Below, in pieces: positions 42,347 through 48,047 of a DNA stretch of 48,047 nucleotides. How positions within the stretch are numbered: the stretch's first letter is position 1; each line of letters opens with the position of its first letter. The position numbers were made by a program, and so were the translations under genes. This DNA is from Hahella sp. (GTDB lineage: Bacteria; Pseudomonadota; Gammaproteobacteria; Pseudomonadales; Oleiphilaceae). The notes under the pieces are model-generated. The model worked only from the letters and a program-made list of their open reading frames with translations. It did no database searches and was not told the origin of the DNA. Location: the NCBI GenBank assembly GCA_028280065.1, contig JANQMN010000098.1, forward strand, positions 1 to 48,047, in the 5' to 3' direction.

Positions 42347-43444
42347 ATGTCACATGCCATTGCCCAAGATCCGGCACTCACCAGAATTCTCAACTTTCAT
42401 GAGGCTCGCCGGGAAGCTGTTCCGAACAAACGCCTGCAGAGTCTCCGGCGTATCGCCAGGGAATTTGGCGAGCAATTCCGCAAAGGTCCCGAAGTTAGTT
42501 ACTTCAAAAGTATTCCGTTAATCCGTGCACCCTATCCAGCACATTTTGGTTTTCTAAACGCCCGGTCCTGGCAGTTCCCGTTCATCCATATATTGAACCG
42601 TATGTTTGTTGTTCAGGTGCAATCCACCGCTGGTTTACGCACTTTGTTACTCTCGCCAACCTGGGTTGAGGGTAGCCGGGAGACGCCATTCTTTAAACGT
42701 CTTCGCCTGCGTTTCGGGCCTTTTCAGGAGCTTGGCATGCGGCTGATGGCCCCGGAGTTCAATACCGTAGAGTCCGCTTTGGATGATATTGGTCTCCGCC
42801 CCGAACAAGTGGACTACATCAGCTATGACCATTTGCATACTCAAGATTTACGTCGCTGGCTGGGTGGCGACGGATATCCGGCATATTTCCCCAACGCCAG
42901 GCTCTTGGTGATGCAAGAGGAAATAGAGGCTTGCTCCGGATTGATTTCCCCCCAAAAAGACTGGTATGTGGAAAACGGTCTAGCCGGTATTCCCAAAGAA
43001 AAAGTTATCCAGCTTGACTCTGACATACGGGTCGGAGAGGGACTGGCATTAGTTAAAACACCCGGACATACCTTTGGAAACCACAGTTTTGTGGTGAATA
43101 CGCCGGCGGGATCTTTTGTCATCAGCGAAAATGGCGTCGGCCCGGATTGTTATGCCCCCATGTATTCGCGAATTCCCGGATTTCGTCAGTATTGGGAGAA
43201 TACCGGCATGGAGGTCGTACTTAACGGAAATACGCTGGAAAGTGCTCTCGAGCAATATATTTCCATGATTGTCGAAAAGGAAATTGCCGGAAAAAGCGGT
43301 CAAAATCCGTTATTTCCCAATATCTTTAATTCTTCCGAGTTTACCCGCTACTATTTGTTCCCAGGACATAAGCCCACGCTAAATGTCGGTGACCATTGTT
43401 TTGGCCGGCTTGCCGCAGTAAGGGAAATCAAGAAAGCAGCATAA
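42347..43444 (+). CDS. Metallo-beta-lactamase-fold protein with altered metal motif
   Basis: A 365-residue cytoplasmic protein. The MBL core runs from about residue 90 to 345: DHLHTQDL (His162, His164, Gln166, Asp167), TPGHTFGNHS (His241), SENG (about 260-263) and FPGHKP (His341). The common HxHxDH is replaced by HLHTQD, so the catalytic Asp is Gln and the third His is Asp. The bridging-Asp position is unclear. An N-terminal extension of about 85 residues resembles no known domain. GGGGAG precedes the ATG. The gene is divergent from lasT and the neighbours do not indicate a substrate. Confidence 0.75.
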   Translation: MSHAIAQDPALTRILNFHEARREAVPNKRLQSLRRIAREFGEQFRKGPEVSYFKSIPLIRAPYPAHFGFLNARSWQFPFIHILNRMFVVQVQSTAGLRTLLLSPTWVEGSRETPFFKRLRLRFGPFQELGMRLMAPEFNTVESALDDIGLRPEQVDYISYDHLHTQDLRRWLGGDGYPAYFPNARLLVMQEEIEACSGLISPQKDWYVENGLAGIPKEKVIQLDSDIRVGEGLALVKTPGHTFGNHSFVVNTPAGSFVISENGVGPDCYAPMYSRIPGFRQYWENTGMEVVLNGNTLESALEQYISMIVEKEIAGKSGQNPLFPNIFNSSEFTRYYLFPGHKPTLNVGDHCFGRLAAVREIKKAA

Positions 43445-43629
43445 ATTTTTGCATATCACCTGACAATCCAAGCAGGTCCGCAAAAGCCGTCTACACTTTA
43501 TAGCTAGTGCCAGTCATGAAACCAGCGTTTCTGAATGGAAACTAGCGAAAAGCCCAACGCTGACTGCTGCGTTGTTTTACCACTTTGCATATTCAACGCA
43601 TTTGACAATATTTAGACAAGAGAACGGGT

Positions 43630-44532
43630 ATGTTCGGATTCGGAAAAAATAGCCTGAAAGAAAACGAAGTCGCTATAGATAAAGCGGAATGGGAATCCCT
43701 ACAACGCAAGGCGCAGTTGCTTGATCAGCTATTGGAAAATGATCCCAAGCAGGTTGCTTCAACCATCCACAAGAACGCTAAAACGGTATGGGCGGCATCG
43801 GAAAAGCGCCTAGGTAGTATTGAACACAGTACTGACATGCTCAACGGCTTCATCGAACAGTCAGTGAGCATCAAGACGATTACCGAGCAGTCCTGTGAAT
43901 CTTCGAATACCACCGTATCCACGACAGCCCAGAGTGTTGCCGATATTCAGCAGCTCTCGTCCAATATTGAAACCTCTTCCAATTACATCAGCGAATTCAC
44001 CACGCTACTGGGATCGCTCGAAGACAGCAATAAGACTATCAATCAACTGGTCGAATCCATAAAAGCGATTGCCGATCAAACCAATCTACTCGCGCTCAAT
44101 GCCGCCATCGAAGCCGCCCGCGCCGGAGAACATGGCCGTGGATTCGCCGTCGTAGCCGACGAAGTACGGCAACTGGCAACAACAGCAAATGAATCGGCAG
44201 AGCAAATTCAAAGCGAGATCAAAAAAATCACTGATATTTCTGGCCAGGTTATCAACAAACAACAGGAAGTTGCCGAAGTTATTGGCAGCAGTGTGACAAT
44301 CGCCGGCGAAACTGTGCGTAATTTGCATAGTTTACAATCCATTGCCAAAGAAAGTGCTGAAGCAGCGCAAGGCGTGGCCCACGACTTTGAAGATCTTACA
44401 AAAGAGTTGGAAGCGCTCTACGGCAATATGCAGCAACTGGTAGAAGACACCCGGCTATCGCTGGAAGGCGCAAACACCAATACCGATCTAAGTGCCCAAC
44501 TAATGGAGCAACTCTCTAAAATTCGCGTTTAA
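43630..44532 (+). CDS. Soluble methyl-accepting chemotaxis-type protein
   Basis: A 300-residue protein with no membrane helix. A short N-terminal part (about residues 1-50) is followed by the coiled-coil MCP signalling domain. Its tip is [38 protein letters not shown] (split here as residues about 146-165 and 166-183). The helices on each side are short, and no HAMP, PAS, globin or zinc-binding domain was seen, so the signal input is unknown. No C-terminal pentapeptide tether is present. It could feed the Pil-Chp kinase or another Che system in trans. A terminator follows. Confidence 0.87.
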   Translation: MFGFGKNSLKENEVAIDKAEWESLQRKAQLLDQLLENDPKQVASTIHKNAKTVWAASEKRLGSIEHSTDMLNGFIEQSVSIKTITEQSCESSNTTVSTTAQSVADIQQLSSNIETSSNYISEFTTLLGSLEDSNKTINQLVESIKAIADQTNLLALNAAIEAARAGEHGRGFAVVADEVRQLATTANESAEQIQSEIKKITDISGQVINKQQEVAEVIGSSVTIAGETVRNLHSLQSIAKESAEAAQGVAHDFEDLTKELEALYGNMQQLVEDTRLSLEGANTNTDLSAQLMEQLSKIRV

Positions 44533-44545
44533 CCCGCGTAGAATC

Positions 44546-44579
44546 AACGACTCTATCTTGACAGGCAGAGTCGTTTTTT
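44546..44579 (+). terminator. Rho-independent terminator of the soluble MCP gene
   Basis: A 9-bp stem pairs 44546-44554 with 44567-44575 around a 12-base loop, and the T run 44574-44579 ends it. It lies 14 bases after the stop codon. Confidence 0.85.
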
Positions 44580-45148
44580 CGAAAAATCAGCCCTATGGCC
44601 GGAACCAAATAGATCATGCGCGACAATTCTTCGCCGCATAGGAAAATTCCAAAACCCCAAGTCGTTTATCTTGTTTATTGGCATTAGATCTTTTTGCCAT
44701 AACTCAAATGCCCATCATAGTTAATAGAATTTAAAACAAACCAAATTGGGCTAAAACCGATGGATATTGCCCGTATTCGAAAAAAACTCAACGAAACAAT
44801 TCTCTCTTAAGATGAAAAATTAAGTTTATCGTCTAAGCTATTTATATTATTTATAAAAAAGAGCATAGGAAAGAACCTAACGCAATCACCTTAACGCACA
44901 TACCAGGGGAGCTCATCACATCTGATTAGCGCAACCGATTGGCTTCAATTCACCTAGGCAAAAGCACATTTTTTTGCGCTGAAGATAGAATCAGGCAAAG
45001 TTTTTGCAGAATAAAAACACAAGATGTTACGAATAGCGTTAACGGTAATTAATTTCACATATCGCTAATCTAATTGAGGATAAGCACGATATATTAGGTA
45101 AGAGCAGTTGATAAATTCAACTACTCGAATGTGGTAGGAGGTAGTACC
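44580..45148. other. AT-rich gene-free region before the 56-residue protein gene
   Basis: About 570 bases, clearly richer in A and T than the neighbours, with no long open frame. A hairpin (GAG-c-AGTTGA, 45102-45111, with TCAACT-a-CTC, 45117-45126) sits just before the ribosome binding site of the next gene and may be an operator or leader structure. No RNA family was recognised. Confidence 0.45.
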
Positions 45149-45319
45149 ATGAGCACTCAAACATTATGTAATAACAAGCGCTTAGAGCGGTTATACAGTT
45201 CAAAAATCAAACAACTCAATCGCGCCATTTTATCCGGCAACAAGTTACTGTGCCTGGTTTTGCAAGCAGAAGCAGAAGCCATTTGTCAGGAACTTAAACA
45301 CTTAAGCCCACTAAAATAG
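45149..45319 (+). CDS. 56-residue basic small protein, unknown
   Basis: A short frame from ATG 45149 with a strong AGGAGG 8 bases upstream. The protein starts MSTQTLCNNKRLERLYSS and ends ELKHLSPLK. It is predicted to be one or two amphipathic helices (KQLNRAILSGNKL, LVLQAEAEAICQEL) without a membrane or signal segment. An in-frame GTG at 45131 would add six residues but lies on the ribosome binding site. No family was recognised. The strong start signal and helical make-up support a real gene. Confidence 0.55.
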   Translation: MSTQTLCNNKRLERLYSSKIKQLNRAILSGNKLLCLVLQAEAEAICQELKHLSPLK

Positions 45320-45346
45320 TTAGGTAAGTCACGACTTTCCTTTATC

Positions 45347-45402
45347 GGGTGGTTCACCTTATTCCGTGCAGAATAAGTAAAACCCACTAATTGGGTGAAC
45401 CA
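45347..45402. other. Nested and alternative inverted repeats
   Basis: An outer 9-bp repeat (TGGTTCACC at 45350-45358, GGTGAACCA at 45394-45402) encloses a 7-bp hairpin CTTATTC/GAATAAG (45358-45364, 45371-45377). Competing small stems also exist: GGTG-gtt-CACC at the left and ACCCA/TGGGT (45382-45386, 45392-45396) at the right. No T run follows. It may be an attenuator-like leader, the end of the upstream transcript or a remnant of a mobile sequence. The remaining gap 45403-45684 shows nothing else convincing. Confidence 0.4.
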
Positions 45403-45684
45403 ATCTCCACTGCATTTTTGACCCACTTCCCAAATCCAACATTAACTTGTACGCAGTTTCCCCTATATTCCACGCAGAAAGCCTGTGTGGTCCGCTCTTC
45501 GGATAATCCCTAAAATTAGTAAGAACTGCCTAAAGTTTTCACAGTTTACCCAGAATTGTCACTTCGCTTTACAGATACTACGTGAATGACAGCTTACTAT
45601 TCGGCCAATCAGGGGAAAAGAATACCAACTCGAAAACAAATACTGTATATTTATCCAGTTATTTTAGAAAAATGCTTTTCTCTC

Positions 45685-46800
45685 ATGCGACAATTGAAGA
45701 AAGTTAAAAGCAGGGGCATTAAAAACGACTATCCCAACCGATTTTCGGGGCAATTAAGTGAAGACGGTACTCAGCATTCGATTCGCTCCCGCAGCAAAGA
45801 TGCGGAGGCCCTCATTGACCTGTTGGAACTGCCTTCGGAAGATATCGTCGGCGATGCAACAGAGTATATCCCCCATGAGTGCAACCGCATTATCAGCAAA
45901 AATGGCTCGCCAGATTTATCGTTTAATTTATCGCTAAATCCATATCAAGGGTGCGAACATGGCTGTATTTATTGCTATGCCAGACCCAGTCACGAATATT
46001 TGGATTATTCCTTAGGTCTCGATTTCGAGTCCAAGATCATTTTCAAAACCAATGCCCTAGACAAGTTGATTGCCTTCCTGGACAGTCCGGGCTACCTCTG
46101 CGAGCCGATCAATATAGGCTCTAACACAGACCCATACCAACCGATAGAAAAAATCCAGTGCATAACACGCTCGGCGTTGGAACTTTTTCAGCAAACGAAA
46201 CACCCGGTAACGCTCATTACCAAAAGCAATCTGATTTTGAGGGATATGGATTTACTAGCAGGCTTGGCAGAGAACCAACTTTGCCAAGTCATGGTAAGCG
46301 TTACGACGCTGTCGAACAAACTGAAAAACCAACTGGAGCCCCGCACAGCAGCGCCTAATAAGCGTTTACTGGTTATTGAAAAGCTAGCGCTGGCTGAAAT
46401 TCCTGTAGGCGTTCTCGTAGCGCCGATTATCCCAGCCATCAATGATCACGAAATCGAAGATATCGTTAAGCGTTGTGCAAATGCCGGCGCCAAGCAAATG
46501 CATTATATATTGCTGCGCCTGCCGCATGGGTTGAAACAGCTATTTTATGACTGGTTAACAGAACACTATCCCCAACGTAGGGACAAAGTACTGAATATAT
46601 TAGCCCAGTGTCACAAGGGTGAGCTGTATCAATCAGAGTTCGGAATGAGGCAGCAAGGAACAGGCGTTATAGCCAAGTTGATACGACAACGATTCGAAAT
46701 AGCCTGTAAGCAAAATGACATAATAAATCAACGCATGACGGGTCTGCGTACCGATCTGTTTGTTCCACCAAGGAACTTACAGCAATTGTCTTTGTTTTGA
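45685..46800 (+). CDS. PA0069-family radical SAM protein
   Basis: A 371-residue iron-sulfur enzyme. The cluster-binding motif is Cys90-x3-Cys94-x2-Cys97 in YQGCEHGCIYCYARPSHEYL. Family marks are NIGSNTDPYQPIEK and the ITKSNLILRDMDLL block, as in spore photoproduct lyase-like and PA0069-type proteins. VLVAPIIPAINDHEIE follows. ATG 45685 is chosen because relatives begin close to SRGIKNDYPNRF; an in-frame ATG at 45586 would add 33 residues of unlikely sequence. Neither has a good ribosome binding site. The substrate is unknown, though these proteins often lie near DNA repair genes. Confidence 0.87.
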   Translation: MRQLKKVKSRGIKNDYPNRFSGQLSEDGTQHSIRSRSKDAEALIDLLELPSEDIVGDATEYIPHECNRIISKNGSPDLSFNLSLNPYQGCEHGCIYCYARPSHEYLDYSLGLDFESKIIFKTNALDKLIAFLDSPGYLCEPINIGSNTDPYQPIEKIQCITRSALELFQQTKHPVTLITKSNLILRDMDLLAGLAENQLCQVMVSVTTLSNKLKNQLEPRTAAPNKRLLVIEKLALAEIPVGVLVAPIIPAINDHEIEDIVKRCANAGAKQMHYILLRLPHGLKQLFYDWLTEHYPQRRDKVLNILAQCHKGELYQSEFGMRQQGTGVIAKLIRQRFEIACKQNDIINQRMTGLRTDLFVPPRNLQQLSLF

Positions 46801-46811
46801 GTTAACCGCTC

Positions 46812-46867
46812 TAGGCTCAGCTGACATTTGCTCATCGTCACAGTTACCCAAGTGTCAACAGAGCCTA
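46812..46867. terminator. Long stem-loop between convergent genes
   Basis: TAGGCTC (46812-46818) pairs with GAGCCTA (46861-46867), then a 3 by 3 internal loop, then TGACA (46822-46826) pairs with TGTCA (46853-46857). It fills the space between the radical SAM stop and the thioesterase stop. There is no T run, so its use as a terminator is uncertain. Confidence 0.4.
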
Positions 46868-46889
46868 ATCAACTGGAGAGTTATTCAGT

Positions 46890-47678
46890 TTAATCAAATA
46901 CTGTCACTGTTTGTTGACTCAGAGTAACGAGGTCCCCGTTGGCGTTCCATAATTTTGAGTGTGTGAATCCGTAGCCCTCCGCTGAGGTTTCGACATAAGC
47001 TTGGTACAAACATCTTTCAATTGGGCTGATGGCCGCCAAGGGATGTAGAAATTGGATTGTCCAGGTAAGAGTACTCGCAGGCACAGGCTTCTTGATCCAA
47101 GGCAATGTAGCGGGCGGCCAGGCATCGACCAACCCCAGGATTTCTGCCTCTGTAATTGCCGGCATCTTCTCCCGGTAGGATATCCAGCCTCCTAGCTCTC
47201 TGGACACAGTACCGGAAAACGGTAGCCCGCCAAACGCATATTCATAACGGTAGTGTTCGGTGAAGTCAGGTGTCACGCCCTTGATAAAGGGTAAAGGCTG
47301 ACAATCTTCCGGATCTTTAGCATTCGGCGCTTTTGCACCTTCGGCACCGATACTGGATTCTCGAGCAGAGCCAAAAGCGCCGGTGATCAGCACCTTAACC
47401 TGACCGTCTTGAATACCGCGGCCTTCCACGATAGATACTGCGCGCCCCTCCCGCAGCAAGTCGGTGCTAATGGAGAGTTGACCCGGCTCTACCGGCCCTA
47501 AGAAAATAATACTTAGATTGCGAACAGGTTTGTCACCATGAACCTGCATGCGCATTGCCTGAAAGACCATTGCGGCAATCAAACCACCGAAGGTAGCCCG
47601 TCCTTGTCCCCATGAAGGAGGGACATCGATTAACGTATTCGCTTCTTGAACTTGTGCAACGGCTTCAGAAAACAGCAT
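46890..47678 (-). CDS. Acyl-CoA thioesterase-like double-hotdog protein
   Basis: A 262-residue protein with two hotdog halves. The N-terminal half has WGQGRATFGGLIAAMVFQAM (the G-G-x-x-A helix start) and LSIIFLGPVEPGQLSI. The C-terminal half has LTWTIQFLHPL and GFTHSKLWNANGDLVTLSQQ, the typical end of TesB-like and thioesterase-family proteins. The start ATG 47678 has AGGTG 5 bases upstream. Substrate is unknown. The gene stands alone downstream of the rRNA operon, which runs the same way and is closed by its own terminator. Confidence 0.82.
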   Translation of the reverse strand: MLFSEAVAQVQEANTLIDVPPSWGQGRATFGGLIAAMVFQAMRMQVHGDKPVRNLSIIFLGPVEPGQLSISTDLLREGRAVSIVEGRGIQDGQVKVLITGAFGSARESSIGAEGAKAPNAKDPEDCQPLPFIKGVTPDFTEHYRYEYAFGGLPFSGTVSRELGGWISYREKMPAITEAEILGLVDAWPPATLPWIKKPVPASTLTWTIQFLHPLAAISPIERCLYQAYVETSAEGYGFTHSKLWNANGDLVTLSQQTVTVFD

Positions 47679-47863
47679 AAAATCACCTGGTAGTTGGCAG
47701 AGCAAGCAATGTTTACATCTATCACATACGATTTCAAGTATGTCCCCGGATCGGTCTCGAAATCAAACAAATTTGTAAATCTGACAATGTGAGGGCGGGT
47801 ATCGGATAAATTCGCAGATAGATAGGCTTTGGCAGCAGGGAGTTCGCGATTCTGAATGTCCAA

Positions 47864-47892
47864 ATAAAAAAGGCCCACCTGTCGGTGAGCCT
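47864..47892 (-). terminator. Rho-independent terminator of the rRNA operon
   Basis: On the minus strand a 9-bp stem AGGCTCACC/GGTGGGCCT with one G-U pair and loop GACA is followed by TTTTTT. It lies 11 bases after the 5S 3' end. Confidence 0.9.
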
Positions 47893-47903
47893 TATTTATT
47901 GGG

Positions 47904-48019
47904 TGCCTGACAACGACCTACTCTTGCATGGGATTCCACACTACCATCGGCGCTGAACTGTTTCACTGCTGAGTTCGGAATGGAATCAGGTGGGGCCAGC
48001 TCGCTATTATCATCAGGCA
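47904..48019 (-). rRNA. rrf: 5S ribosomal RNA
   Basis: Read on the minus strand, the sequence starts TGCCTGATGATAATAGCGAG and ends GTAGGTCGTTGTCAGGCA, about 116 bases. The terminal helix TGCCTGA/TCAGGCA closes it. The internal block CCGAACTCAGCAGTGAAAC and the later GCGCCGATGGTAGTGTGG are hallmarks of gammaproteobacterial 5S rRNA. The remaining 28 bases to the right edge would be the 23S-5S spacer, so the rest of the operon lies beyond the window. Confidence 0.96.
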
Positions 48020-48047
48020 AAAACCTGCGCTCTTAAGACTGCGTTAC

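Noticed and set aside
44760-44810. A 16-residue frame starting MDIARIRKKLNE
   Set aside because: Too short and without a clear ribosome binding site; it may be a relic, but nothing supports calling it.
47630-47878. An 82-residue minus-strand frame between the 5S terminator and the thioesterase gene
   Set aside because: It starts inside the rRNA terminator, overlaps the thioesterase start and has no family likeness.
1-48047. CRISPR array, prophage, complete insertion sequence or toxin-antitoxin pair
   Set aside because: No regularly spaced repeats, integrase, transposase, phage structural gene or recognisable toxin-antitoxin pair was found on either strand.

Overview
This window looks like a chromosomal segment of a free-living, probably marine gammaproteobacterium of the Pseudomonas/Marinobacter/Hahella/Alcanivorax type. 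The basis is gene order: gshB-tonB-yqgE-ruvX runs opposite a pilGHIJK-pilL(chpA)-chpB-chpC cluster, as in Pseudomonas. Two TRAP transporters, a PA0069-type radical SAM protein and zur-znuC-znuB fit the same assignment. The species cannot be named from the sequence. No prophage, complete insertion sequence or CRISPR array was seen.

Layout. 1-2940 (minus): a TRAP system made of a TatT-like lipoprotein and a fused QM-type permease that runs off the left edge. 3158-3631: an HU gene with a good sigma70-type promoter. 3653-7218 (minus): a helix-hairpin-helix membrane protein, ruvX, yqgE, tonB and gshB. 7759-22011 (plus): the complete Pil-Chp chemosensory operon that controls type IV pili. Its core is a 2701-residue PilL/ChpA hybrid kinase with eleven Hpt-like modules, at least three of which have lost the phospho-accepting histidine. 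22064-26527: a maltose-type binding protein divergent from zur-znuC-znuB, followed by a CHASE-like sensor with no output domain; znuA is absent. 26534-28067: an AraC-type regulator, then a 33-residue protein gene with its own FNR/ANR-like operator, ribosome binding site and terminator. 28175-31127: a SIMPL protein, folE and folM, two gene remnants (an MFS antiporter N-terminus and a gutted cbpA/dnaJ), and a small arginine-rich protein.

31339-37182 (plus): a MATE exporter overlapping a membrane-anchored alpha/beta hydrolase, then a TAXI-type TRAP transporter. 37189-42220 (minus): a DUF4214/PKD-like/cytochrome c fusion, trhO, an Atm1-type ABC exporter and a LasT-like RNA methyltransferase. 42347-46800 (plus): a metallo-beta-lactamase-fold protein with an altered metal motif, a soluble methyl-accepting protein, a 56-residue protein and a radical SAM protein. 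46890-48047 (minus): a thioesterase-like protein, then the 5S gene and terminator of an rRNA operon whose 23S gene would lie beyond the right edge.

How the genes work together. PilJ senses a surface or pilus signal, PilI and ChpC couple it to the PilL kinase, PilG and PilH receive the phosphate, and PilK and ChpB methylate and demethylate PilJ. Zur, ZnuC and ZnuB form a zinc-uptake module that needs a binding protein encoded elsewhere. FolE and FolM make reduced pterins. The best candidates for something undescribed are the 33-residue putatively oxygen-regulated protein, the extended Hpt relay in PilL, the output-less CHASE protein and the DUF4214-cytochrome fusion.
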